Shown: piece after piece, positions 1 to 7,875 of the stretch
How positions within the stretch are numbered: position 1 is the first letter of the stretch
How the letters are laid out: every line of letters begins with the position of its first letter
Assembly: GCF_019977295.1 (NCBI RefSeq)
Contig: NZ_AP024651.1
Span: 4,712,001-4,776,000 of the forward strand
Direction: 5' to 3'
Source of the DNA: Arthrobacter sp. StoSoilB20
GTDB taxonomy: Bacteria > Actinomycetota > Actinomycetes > Actinomycetales > Micrococcaceae
Length of the DNA stretch: 64,000 bases
Translations under genes and position numbers: made by a program
Notes under the pieces: generated by a model
Databases searched by the model: none
The model's input: only the letters and a program-made list of their open reading frames with translations
Told to the model about the DNA's origin: nothing

Positions 1-321
1 GGTCAGCTCCACAGCCACTCCCCGCCGCCGGAACCCGGGTCGGACCGTGACGCCACCCAAATAGTGCCCAGCTGGTGCCGGGCCGTCGCCATGGTCCCAG
101 TAGTGCGTTTTCGCCCAGCCCACGACGCCGGAACCTCCAGCCGCCGTCGTGTCATCCTGCGCTTCGGCCACTAGGACCAGACGGGCGGGGTCCACCATAC
201 CAGCGGTCATATTCGCGGCGAACGGCCCCGATCCGGTTGCGGAAATACGACCCGCGTCCAGCTCCACAGCCAGTATGCCCGCCACGTCAGCGGGCAGGGC
301 GGGTCGGATCGTGAAGGACAT
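1..321 (-). CDS. GNAT-family N-acetyltransferase, truncated by the left window edge
   Basis: The reverse strand reads open from an ATG at 321 to the window edge, giving 107 N-terminal residues and no stop. The opening MSFTIRPALPAD is typical of GNAT enzymes, and RPGFRRRGVA near the edge matches the acetyl-CoA-binding R-x-x-G-x-A element of motif A. GNAT proteins transfer an acetyl group from acetyl-CoA to an amine. The general look resembles AAC(6')-type or amino-acid-type acetyltransferases, but the acceptor cannot be deduced and the C-terminal half lies outside the window. It is divergent from the CoA-transferase gene, with about 100 bp between them. Confidence 0.75.
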   Translation of the reverse strand, partial: MSFTIRPALPADVAGILAVELDAGRISATGSGPFAANMTAGMVDPARLVLVAEAQDDTTAAGGSGVVGWAKTHYWDHGDGPAPAGHYLGGVTVRPGFRRRGVAVELT

Positions 322-420
322 CGGCCCAGTCTAATCAGCGGAATTGCTTGCACTATGAGGGCCAGCTCATAGAGTGGAATCTGGCCACCGACGCCTGAAC
401 GGCACCTACGAAAGCAGACC

Positions 421-1671
421 ATGACACAGCCAGCAATCGCCCCTCTGGACGGTGTCCGGGTCCTGGAACTCGGCAACTACATCGCGGCACCCACGGCAGG
501 ACGCCTGCTGGCCGATTTCGGGGCCGAGGTCATCAAGGTGGAGCGGCCCGGGAGCGGCGACGAGCTGCGCAACTGGCGCCTGCACAAAGGCACCACGTCC
601 ATGCTCTACCGGACGCTGAACCGCAACAAGAAGTCCGTGGTCCTGGACCTTCGCACCGATGCGGGCAGGAAGGCGGTGCTCGAACTCGTTGCCAAGTGCG
701 ACATCCTGCTGGAGAACTTCAGGCCAGGCACCTTGGAAAAGTGGGGCCTGGGACCGGACGTCCTCAACCAAGCGAATCCGGACCTGATCATCACCCGCAT
801 CTCAGCCTTTGGGCAGACCGGACCGCTGTCGGAGCGGCCCGGCTTCGCCGCCGTCGCCGAAGCGTACGGCGGGTTCCGCAATCTCGTGGGTGACCCGGAC
901 CGTGCTCCTGTCCGGGTAGGCGTTTCCATTGGCGACTCGATCGCGGGACTGTATGCCGCCTTCGGTTCCGTGATGAGCCTGTACCAGCGTGAAGCACGAC
1001 GCCGGGACTCAGCAGGCGCTGTCCCCCTCACCGAGCGGATTATCGACGTCGCGCTGAACGAGGCCATGTTCTCCATGATGGAATCGCTGATCCCGGACTA
1101 TCAGGCGTACGGCGTGGACCGGCAACGCGTGGGTGGCCGAATGGAGGGGATTGCGCCGTCCAACGCATACCTGTGCAAGGACGGTTCCAGTATTGTGGTG
1201 GCCGGCAACGGCGACTCGATCTTTCAGCGGTACATGCAGACCATTGGGCGCCCGGACCTGGCGGAGGACCCTTCCCTGCAATCGAATGCCGGGCGCTGGG
1301 CGCAACGCGAAGAACTGGATCAGGCGATCGGAGAATGGACCGCTGGGCTCTCCGCTGCCGAGGCTCTCGCGGCGCTTGAGGCTGCAGGGGTTCCAGCCGG
1401 GCCCATCTACACGGCGGCCGATATCAGCACGGACAACCAGTACGCTGCCCGGAACATGATCCAGAAGTTCGACGTCTCTACCGGCGAGGAAGTCCTCCCC
1501 GACGTCGGCTTTCCCGGCATTGTTCCGGTCATTGGCAACCAGTCCCTGCCCATCCGGAACCTGGGACCCGACCTGGGTGAAAATACCCAGGAGATCCTTG
1601 GTGGGCTCCTGAACATGGATGCCGCACAGATCAAGGCCGCTACCGGCCACAAGGAGGCCCTCCACCCATGA
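421..1671 (+). CDS. CaiB/BaiF family (family III) CoA-transferase
   Basis: The 416-residue product has the family III CoA-transferase layout: GVRVLELGNYIAAP at the N terminus, FGAEVIKVERPGSGD near residue 35, and LLENFRPGTLEKWGL near residue 97. Asp172 in IGDSIAGLYAA corresponds to the aspartate that forms the acyl-CoA anhydride in this family. Such enzymes move CoA between carboxylic acids. The stop codon overlaps the ATG of the HMG-CoA-lyase-like gene (ATGA at 1668), so the two are translationally coupled. A natural reading is activation of a hydroxy-dicarboxylic acid followed by C-C cleavage. The substrate is inferred from the neighbour only. Confidence 0.9.
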   Translation: MTQPAIAPLDGVRVLELGNYIAAPTAGRLLADFGAEVIKVERPGSGDELRNWRLHKGTTSMLYRTLNRNKKSVVLDLRTDAGRKAVLELVAKCDILLENFRPGTLEKWGLGPDVLNQANPDLIITRISAFGQTGPLSERPGFAAVAEAYGGFRNLVGDPDRAPVRVGVSIGDSIAGLYAAFGSVMSLYQREARRRDSAGAVPLTERIIDVALNEAMFSMMESLIPDYQAYGVDRQRVGGRMEGIAPSNAYLCKDGSSIVVAGNGDSIFQRYMQTIGRPDLAEDPSLQSNAGRWAQREELDQAIGEWTAGLSAAEALAALEAAGVPAGPIYTAADISTDNQYAARNMIQKFDVSTGEEVLPDVGFPGIVPVIGNQSLPIRNLGPDLGENTQEILGGLLNMDAAQIKAATGHKEALHP

Positions 1672-2636
1672 ACCCGTACGAAAGCCCCCTGGCCTCAACG
1701 CTGGGCAACGTGATCCTGCGTGACGTCACGCTGCGCGACGGACTCCAGCTCACCGGCAAGCTCCTGCCCACCGAACAGAAGATCCAGACCGTACGGGAAC
1801 TGCTGCGGCTGGGAGTGCCCGCCATCGAGCTGGGCTCCATGGCCCGCGCAGACCTGGTCCCCACCATGGCCAACACCCTGGACGTAGTCCGGGCCCTCAC
1901 GCCGGAGGAACTGGAAAAGTGTTGGATCTGGGTAGCCACACCCGGACACGTAGCCAAGGCGTCAGCGGCTGGTGCCCGTAATTTCCAGTACTGCTTGTCT
2001 GCCTCGGATTCGCACAACACGGCGAACATCGGGCGCACCACGGATGAGAGCCTGGCCGCGCTGCCTGAAGCTGTGGAATACTCCCGTGCCGTGAACGGGC
2101 GGATCCAGTTGTGCATTGCGACCTCGTTCACCTGCCCTTTTGAGGGATACGTCCCCGAGGAACGCATCCTTTCCATTGCCAACGATCCCCGTGCTGCAGG
2201 CACCGCGGACATCGTCATCTGCGACACCCTGGGCCAGGCCGTCCCTGCGCAGGTTTCCCGCCTTATTACCCGCGTGCGCGACGAGTCCCCTGAGCGCCGG
2301 ATCGTCTATCACGGGCACGACACCTGGGGCCTGGGGGTGGCGAACACCCTCGCGGCCATTCAAGCCGGCGCCGCCATGGTGGACGGCGCCCTTGGCGGAT
2401 TGGGTGGTTGCCCGTTCGCCCCCGGCGCCAGCGGCAATACCTCCAGCGAGGACATTCTCTTCGCAACCCGTCCGGAGTGGCTTACTCCCGGGATTTTCGG
2501 AGAGCTCGTGGCGCTGTCCGAGAAATTGCTGGCCGAACTTGGTGAACCGAACCGTTCCAAGGCGGCCCAGGGCGCGCGTTCGAAGGCAGACGCTTTTGAC
2601 TGGGTGGCTCCTGCCCCTGTCCAGCCTGCGCCCTAA
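1668..2636 (+). CDS. Hydroxymethylglutaryl-CoA lyase-like DRE-TIM enzyme
   Basis: The 322-residue protein belongs to the HMG-CoA lyase branch of the DRE-TIM metallolyases. Visible active-site elements are Arg23-Asp24 in TLRDGLQ, the metal-binding pair His215/His217 in YHGHDTWG, and Cys248 with Asn257 in GGLGGCPFAPGASGN, the HMGL signature loop. The expected reaction is retro-Claisen cleavage of a 3-hydroxy-3-methyl acyl-CoA to acetyl-CoA plus a keto acid. Coupling to the CoA-transferase suggests the CoA ester is made by that enzyme. Whether the substrate is HMG-CoA or a related tertiary hydroxyacyl-CoA is open. Confidence 0.88.
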   Translation: MNPYESPLASTLGNVILRDVTLRDGLQLTGKLLPTEQKIQTVRELLRLGVPAIELGSMARADLVPTMANTLDVVRALTPEELEKCWIWVATPGHVAKASAAGARNFQYCLSASDSHNTANIGRTTDESLAALPEAVEYSRAVNGRIQLCIATSFTCPFEGYVPEERILSIANDPRAAGTADIVICDTLGQAVPAQVSRLITRVRDESPERRIVYHGHDTWGLGVANTLAAIQAGAAMVDGALGGLGGCPFAPGASGNTSSEDILFATRPEWLTPGIFGELVALSEKLLAELGEPNRSKAAQGARSKADAFDWVAPAPVQPAP

Positions 2637-2645
2637 TGCTGTTTC

Positions 2646-3095
2646 CTAGTTCTTCCTGCCTGCTCCACCCGCAGCCATCAGTGCCAAACGCCTCAGTGTC
2701 TCGCGGTTGCGCACAGCTATCACCGGGTCCCGCAGGGCCTTGGGTATCACTTTTCCAGGACCACGCACGGCGTCCTCTTCAATGGAGACCCTGCACTGGT
2801 TACCCCCAAGGTCTTCCATGGTGATCAGCACTTTGGCCTCGCCCAAGGGCCAGCCCCTGGCCACAAGTTCCAGCGACTTGCCCGGATCCATGCCGGTCAC
2901 CCTGCTGCTGTCGTCGAGCAGGAAGGGCCACGACCCCACTGAGTGGTGCAGCTTGGAACCTACCTGCGGCCAGTGATCGTCAACGGCGCGGATCCTTGAG
3001 GCACCCACCACCCAGCCTGAATAGAGCCAGCCGTCTTCGATGACCTTCCAGACGTCAGTGGCGGGGGACGTGAACAGCTGCGTCACGGTGGACAT
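2646..3095 (-). CDS. SRPBCC (START/Bet v1-like) family protein
   Basis: This 149-residue protein has the pattern of a polyketide-cyclase/SRPBCC fold: an N-terminal FTSPATDVWKVIEDGWLYSGWV strand-helix segment, WPQVGSKLHHSVGSWPF in the middle, and a long C-terminal helix containing LRDPVIAVRNRETLRRLALMA. The fold forms a hydrophobic cavity, and most bacterial members have no known ligand. GAGAGG lies a few bases before the ATG. It converges on the lyase gene with only 9 bp between the stops. No function beyond the fold can be assigned. Confidence 0.8.
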   Translation of the reverse strand: MSTVTQLFTSPATDVWKVIEDGWLYSGWVVGASRIRAVDDHWPQVGSKLHHSVGSWPFLLDDSSRVTGMDPGKSLELVARGWPLGEAKVLITMEDLGGNQCRVSIEEDAVRGPGKVIPKALRDPVIAVRNRETLRRLALMAAGGAGRKN

Positions 3096-3180
3096 GGTGT
3101 TCCTCTCTGAGCAGGTGTAGCCGCGGCGATGACGTTAAGCTAAGCATGCTTATTGTTTGCCCGCCATAGGCCGCCGGCTG

Positions 3181-3474
3181 TCAGGAGCCCGGATTGGTGG
3201 CCTTGCCGTCCAACCAGAGCATGTCCGACTCGTCGCGGTGCGTTCCGTCCGATCCCACATGCTTGCCGTCGATCTGTGGCCCCTTCTTGATGACGTGAAC
3301 CAAGGCCATTCCGTGTCCCCGCCCGAGGTCGTAGTCAGCTTTGAGCCATTCAAGGATGGTCCCGGCTTTCACGGAAGGATCATTGAATCCTTTGGATTCG
3401 GCGATCCCCACCAATTCCCGCGGAGTGAGCCCGGTTTTGTCTTCAATGGCATCGAGGTAAGCCTGGAATGACAT
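3181..3474 (-). CDS. DUF4287-type small protein
   Basis: The 97-residue protein starts SFQAYLDAIEDKTGLTPRE and continues with GTILEWLKADYDLGRGHGMA, the pattern of the DUF4287 family (small helical proteins often described as associated with DUF5655 domains). Here the domain stands alone, with a charged tail of about 30 residues. Family function is unknown. A GGGG stretch lies about 8 bases before the ATG. Neighbours give no clear functional link. Confidence 0.75.
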   Translation of the reverse strand: MSFQAYLDAIEDKTGLTPRELVGIAESKGFNDPSVKAGTILEWLKADYDLGRGHGMALVHVIKKGPQIDGKHVGSDGTHRDESDMLWLDGKATNPGS

Positions 3475-3588
3475 CAGTGGTGCCCCATCTCTGTTTCATG
3501 GAATTAATCAATGCGTGCGGTCATCGTACCGGGCCGAACGAATCATCAGGTGACCCTGTAGGCTGGCATCTTGAATTTGGGGGAATCA

Positions 3589-3987
3589 ATGGCAAAACAG
3601 TTTCACTCCCATGCGCGGCCACGCGCTGGATGCATCTCCGTGCTGTTGGTTGGAGTTGTGTTCATTGCCTGGCTTTGCTCCATTCTCTGGACGGCAATAG
3701 ATGAAGGCGGCGTCCCATCCGACGCAGGATTCCCCGCGGTTCCCGCACCCAGCAAAGCAGGAGTAATTTCCCTGGAATGTGGATCAGGAGGCTGTTCGCG
3801 CGAAATGGTTGTGGACGTCCAACCGCCACACACCGCCCAATCGCTGGGAGCCGAAATGGGCCTGACCTCTGAACGCTGCGGCCCCCTGAACTTGTGGACC
3901 CTGCGAAAGACCTGCACCGGGATCGCCAACGCCGGCGGCAAGGAATTCCGGATCTACCTGCAGTACTCGTCCCCACTGTCGAAGTAA
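3589..3987 (+). CDS. Hypothetical membrane-anchored small protein
   Basis: I chose the ATG at 3589 because GGGGG precedes it at a good distance; an in-frame TTG at 3571 is possible. The 132-residue product has one N-terminal membrane segment (about residues 15-37, CISVLLVGVVFIAWLCSILW) and then a short extracytoplasmic domain with cysteines at ECGSGGCS, ERCGPL and KTCTG, which could form disulfides. No family is recognised. It precedes the lipoprotein gene on the same strand by about 70 bp, so a shared envelope role is possible. Confidence 0.6.
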   Translation: MAKQFHSHARPRAGCISVLLVGVVFIAWLCSILWTAIDEGGVPSDAGFPAVPAPSKAGVISLECGSGGCSREMVVDVQPPHTAQSLGAEMGLTSERCGPLNLWTLRKTCTGIANAGGKEFRIYLQYSSPLSK

Positions 3988-4056
3988 TAGAGGGGCTGGG
4001 CAGCGGAAAATAGCTGTTCCAGCCCTTGATGTTGACCTGCGCCCTACACTGATCGC

Positions 4057-5004
4057 ATGACGTGGCGTTCGATTACGGTGGGTATGGTATTCGCCGTGGC
4101 CGTACCGCTTTTGGCCGCCTGCGATCCCGCAGGACCAGGTTCCGGCGGTTCAAGTTCCAGCGGGCCAGGTCCCGGCGGTTCGAGCACCGATGGTTCGAGC
4201 GCAGAGACCACGGGCACAAACCATGGCCCCATCACCGTTGAGGTCAATCAATCCAGGGACCAATACGGCAAGCAGGCCATCCTGCTGCAGCTCACCAACA
4301 CCACGGATCTGCCCCTGACCGTGACACGCGCCCAGCTGAGATCCACGCTCTTTAACGGTGACATCTCCTGGGAACCGTCTGCGGGCAGCCTTGAGTTGCC
4401 GCCCCATCAGCCTAAAAGTCTTCCGGCAGTATTGCCCGCGGCCACCTGCGAAGCATCTGAAAGCACGTCCGCTGAACTCAGAGCCCAGGTAACCTACTCA
4501 GCACCGGACAAGGCGTCTGTGGAGGAAGACACCAGCGCTTCGGATCCTTTCGGCGTCCTTTCCAGAAATGCCGGCGAGCTGTGCCTCGCATCGGAGGCGG
4601 CCGCCGTCGCGGGCATTGTCCTGGACCCCGAACTGGAGGTGGCAGCGGACGGCCGCACCGCCGTCGTACGCCTTGTCATTACGCCAACGGCACCGTCCAC
4701 AGCGGGAAAAGGCGCGGAACGCATCACTATTGAGTCGATCGACGAAACCACCCTGCTGGCGCAATCCCCCGAAGCTCCGTGGCCCGTCAACGTGACCGTG
4801 GGCGGGGCGCCTCAGGAAATCCCGTTGACCATTCGCCCTGCACGTTGCGATCCGCACGCTGTTGCCGAGGACAAAGTGGGGACACTCCTACCGCTGCGGG
4901 TCACGGTGGGAGACAGGAAAGGCGTGCTGAAAATCCCGGCGTCCAATGACCTGCGTGGCCGAATCTACGACTTCGTTACGGCCGCCTGCGTCCCTGCAGG
5001 TTAG
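4057..5004 (+). CDS. Putative lipoprotein of unknown function
   Basis: The 315-residue product has a lipoprotein signal peptide: a short N terminus, the hydrophobic stretch VGMVFAVAVPLL and the lipobox LAAC, with the lipidated Cys at about residue 22. A Gly/Ser/Pro-rich linker of about 35 residues follows. The rest is rich in Thr, Val and Pro, with alternating beta-strand character and two regions of similar style, suggesting beta-sandwich domains on the outer membrane face. No family is recognised. Start choice rests on the signal peptide; no strong ribosome binding site is visible. Confidence 0.7.
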   Translation: MTWRSITVGMVFAVAVPLLAACDPAGPGSGGSSSSGPGPGGSSTDGSSAETTGTNHGPITVEVNQSRDQYGKQAILLQLTNTTDLPLTVTRAQLRSTLFNGDISWEPSAGSLELPPHQPKSLPAVLPAATCEASESTSAELRAQVTYSAPDKASVEEDTSASDPFGVLSRNAGELCLASEAAAVAGIVLDPELEVAADGRTAVVRLVITPTAPSTAGKGAERITIESIDETTLLAQSPEAPWPVNVTVGGAPQEIPLTIRPARCDPHAVAEDKVGTLLPLRVTVGDRKGVLKIPASNDLRGRIYDFVTAACVPAG

Positions 5005-5064
5005 GCGCTGCGCCCCGCAGGTTAGCACCCCGCAGGGACACAGCGATGCGCTCCTGCAGGCGGG

Positions 5065-5982
5065 CTAACCGAGCGTGGCCAGGGCCCCCGGAGCGCACTC
5101 CACAATGACCTTGACGTTGGCCTCGACGCTCTTCACTTCGCCGTCCATCTGGTACGGGAGCGGCTTGAGCGTGGTGAATTCGTAGCGGCTCACGCTCGGC
5201 TGGTCACCCAGGCCCTGCGTGGTGGCCTTCAATGCCGTCAGCAGCGTCCGCCATTTTGGCATGTGCGGGAAAACGATGACCTCGAACTTGCCGTCCGAAG
5301 GGTGGTTCTCCGCCTCACTCAACGTGGCGTACTTGGCCATTTCATTGATATTGGCGAAGACCAGGCTGTCGAACTTCCTGCGCTTCCCGTCAGCCATACG
5401 GATGCCGAAGGGCTCGAACTTGGAAAAGGTCTGGATCACCGTGACCATTTCCTTCAGAGCACCCTTGCTGCCCTTTTCAAGCTCAGTGGCCACCACCGGA
5501 GTAAGGCCGAAACCGATGTACGAATGCGCATACTGGAGCGGCTCATTCTCTTTTTGTCCCGTGTGGATCCGGAGGAGGTCGATGTTATGGACCCGCCCCT
5601 CCGCAATTGCCTCTTCCAACGGCTTGGTGGCAATGATCCTGCTGTGGTCATTGGCGTTACCCGCAGCCCTGACGGCGCACACTGCCTTCGGGTTCCCGGC
5701 CTGCATCACACCGTTGACCACCTCGTTGTAGCCGCCATCGCCACTGACGGAAACCACCAGGACGTCGCCGCCCTTTGAGGCAGCTTCACGGGCCAGGTCC
5801 ACGGCATGCCCGGCGTGCTCGGTGGGCTGGAGCGTGATCTCAGGCTGGTACGTGAGGAGTTCCTTCAGGCGGTCATGCAGCTGCTGCGCCAACTCGGGCG
5901 CGTCCCCGGTGCTGTTGGGGTTAAAGATGATGACGATCGACTCAAAGGTCCGGGCAGAATCCACAGTGCGCTCCTGATTCAT
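5065..5982 (-). CDS. Diacylglycerol kinase catalytic-domain protein
   Basis: The 305-residue protein carries the DAGK/sphingosine-kinase catalytic fold: IIFNPNSTG at residues 18-26 and VSVSGDGGYNEVVNGVM around 78-93, which contains the nucleotide-binding GDGG motif, plus AVRAAGNANDHSR where related enzymes have GGTxND-type residues. These enzymes phosphorylate lipid hydroxyls, or NAD in a sister family. I chose the ATG at 5982 because AAAAGGGA lies about 8 bases upstream; the reading frame continues past an ATG at 6027, which lacks such a site. The C-terminal half matches the usual YegS/BmrU beta domain. The substrate is uncertain. Confidence 0.82.
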   Translation of the reverse strand: MNQERTVDSARTFESIVIIFNPNSTGDAPELAQQLHDRLKELLTYQPEITLQPTEHAGHAVDLAREAASKGGDVLVVSVSGDGGYNEVVNGVMQAGNPKAVCAVRAAGNANDHSRIIATKPLEEAIAEGRVHNIDLLRIHTGQKENEPLQYAHSYIGFGLTPVVATELEKGSKGALKEMVTVIQTFSKFEPFGIRMADGKRRKFDSLVFANINEMAKYATLSEAENHPSDGKFEVIVFPHMPKWRTLLTALKATTQGLGDQPSVSRYEFTTLKPLPYQMDGEVKSVEANVKVIVECAPGALATLG

Positions 5983-6158
5983 TGCGAGGTCCCTTTTCAG
6001 GCGGTAGTTTTCCTCGGAAGTTCCCATACTATTCGTAATCCAGTGGGGGTTCCGGATGGCCCATGAACGTGAAAACATGAGAAAGGGTTTCCAGAAGCGG
6101 AGATCCGACTCAATCAGCCTGATACGGTGTGGTGCTGTGTCAGCAGCGGGGACAACCC

Positions 6159-6368
6159 ATGGACGACTCACGCCAGACTGCACGCACGCTGGTCCTTGAG
6201 CATGAGATCACCCTGGACGATCTCTGGGCCTGGTACTGGGCGAATGGCGGGAATGCCCGGCTCTGGGATTTCGATGCCTATATTTTTGGGATCCAGGAGC
6301 GCGATCCTTTCGAGCTGAAGATCCTCAGCTGGGCAATGGAAGACCTTGATGCCCGGGCGCTGCTGTAA
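6159..6368 (+). CDS. Small conserved-looking hypothetical protein
   Basis: The 69-residue product begins MDDSRQTARTLVLEHEI, and GCGGGGAC is placed well for ribosome binding. The centre (DDLWAWYWANGGNA, then LWDFDAYIFGI) is rich in Trp and aromatic residues and looks structured. The acidic, aromatic composition differs from random translation of high-G+C DNA, which supports a real gene. No family is recognised. Its last 44 bases overlap the 3' end of the convergent methyltransferase gene. Confidence 0.6.
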   Translation: MDDSRQTARTLVLEHEITLDDLWAWYWANGGNARLWDFDAYIFGIQERDPFELKILSWAMEDLDARALL

Positions 6369-7116
6369 GTTTGCCTGCCTCGATCAGGTGCCGCGTTGAG
6401 TGGGCAACAAACGGCTGTCCCGCCCGCATCCGGCGGTCCAGCTCCCTGAGCTTTTCCTCGTAGCCCTCCGGTGTAAAGCCGGGAACCCACCACACACATT
6501 TGCGCAGGATCCACACCACGGCGCCTACGTCGAAAAACTTCATGCGGCTCCTGGCTGTTTGGAGGCCGGTAATTGTCAGGCCCGCAGCTTCCGCGGCAGC
6601 TGCCTCGGAGTGTGGATCACGGCCCTTCCGCTCTTCCGGCAGGGGGCCGAGAAAATGTTCAATCAGCTCAAAGGCCGACGCCGGCCCCACATGCTGCGCG
6701 AAATAGTGGCCGCCGGGGGCAAGAACGCGGTGGATTTCTGCCCAGTCCGGGCTGACGGGATGACGCGCCGTCACCAATTCAAAAGACCCGTCCGGGAAAG
6801 GCAGCCCGGAACCTGCCGTTGTTTCCACGATCTCCACCCTGCGCGGACCCAGCAATTCACGGGCCTTTTGCGCGTTGGGCGGCCAGCCCTCGGTGGCAGC
6901 CATGACCTCCGGAAACCGGGCAGCTTCGGAGAGGACCTCCCCGCCCCCTGTGTCCAGGTCGAGGGCACTGCGCACAGCAGCAAGGCGGCCCGCCAAGAGC
7001 TTCGCGAATCCCCAGGGCGGCCGTTCCTCGGTGGCCCGTCCCTCCAGCCAGCCGAATCCCCAGCCGTTCACGTCGGCTTCCTCAGCCTCAGCTACCAAGC
7101 TCTCAAAATCACGCAT
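6325..7116 (-). CDS. SAM-dependent class I methyltransferase
   Basis: The 263-residue protein shows a Rossmann-type methyltransferase core: ALDLDTGGGE at residues 51-60 is motif I, the SAM-binding glycine loop; SFELVTARHPV is the post-II region; and IHRVLAPGGHYFAQHVG is the usual strand-4/strand-5 segment of methyltransferase-11-type enzymes. The target molecule is not evident. The 3' end overlaps the small convergent gene by 44 bp. The 5' end is separated by about 80 bp from the divergent ABC ATPase gene. Confidence 0.85.
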   Translation of the reverse strand: MRDFESLVAEAEEADVNGWGFGWLEGRATEERPPWGFAKLLAGRLAAVRSALDLDTGGGEVLSEAARFPEVMAATEGWPPNAQKARELLGPRRVEIVETTAGSGLPFPDGSFELVTARHPVSPDWAEIHRVLAPGGHYFAQHVGPASAFELIEHFLGPLPEERKGRDPHSEAAAAEAAGLTITGLQTARSRMKFFDVGAVVWILRKCVWWVPGFTPEGYEEKLRELDRRMRAGQPFVAHSTRHLIEAGKLTAAPGHQGLPLPS

Positions 7117-7196
7117 CAGTGCCTCCGGTGTGTATCTGCCATGGCCACGCTAAACGGTCCGGCAGGCACCCGCCAATCCGCGGGTAGGGTTGAGGC

Positions 7197-7874
7197 ATGG
7201 GGACAGTTTTGGAGGCCGAAGGCCTGTTGGTCGGTTATGCCGGAGCCCCGGTATGCGGCGAAGTTACTGCGTCTGTCGACGCTGGTGAAGTGCTGGGGAT
7301 CGTGGGCGACAACGGCGCAGGAAAGTCCACGGTGGCACGCACCCTCGTTGGACGGCAGGCGTCCCTGGCCGGCGAAGTGAAAGTCCACGGCCTCCTCATC
7401 GACCCGGACGCTGTCCCCTTCCGCCGGCAGGTCTCCGCGGTGTTTGACGACGACCTCTTCTTCCCCTCCCTCACCGTCCGGGAACATCTGCTCCTCATTG
7501 CCCGCGGCCATTCCCTGGACGCCCCTGAAGAGCGGGTGGAGGAAGAGCTGGCGTTCTTCGGACTCACAGGCAGGTCCCACGCAATACCTGATGCTCTTTC
7601 TTCCGGTCAGCGGCGCCGGCTGTTGCTGGCAGCCGGACTGATCCGCCCGTCGTCGCTCCTGGTTCTTGACGAGCCCGAGCAACGGCTCGATCCGCGCATG
7701 AGGATTGCGCTGGGCCAGCGCATCACAGCCCATGCCAAGAACGGTGGTGCGGTGGTTTTGGTTACCCACGATCCCCAATTGCTCCTGGCCACGGCGTCCA
7801 CATGCTTGGTCATTGACGAGGAAGTCCGGGAATTCGATCCGGAACAGGGGGCCTCGATCATTGCCGGCTCCTGA
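7197..7874 (+). CDS. ABC transporter ATP-binding protein
   Basis: The 225-residue ATPase has Walker A GDNGAGKST at residues 37-45, a signature-like ALSSGQRRRLLLAAGL, Walker B LLVLDEP with the catalytic Glu, and the switch His in VLVTHDP. The length is normal for a single-domain ATPase. Its stop overlaps the start region of the following large membrane protein by about one base, so the two almost certainly form one complex. Substrate and direction are unknown. Confidence 0.92.
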   Translation: MGTVLEAEGLLVGYAGAPVCGEVTASVDAGEVLGIVGDNGAGKSTVARTLVGRQASLAGEVKVHGLLIDPDAVPFRRQVSAVFDDDLFFPSLTVREHLLLIARGHSLDAPEERVEEELAFFGLTGRSHAIPDALSSGQRRRLLLAAGLIRPSSLLVLDEPEQRLDPRMRIALGQRITAHAKNGGAVVLVTHDPQLLLATASTCLVIDEEVREFDPEQGASIIAGS

Positions 7875-7875
7875 C

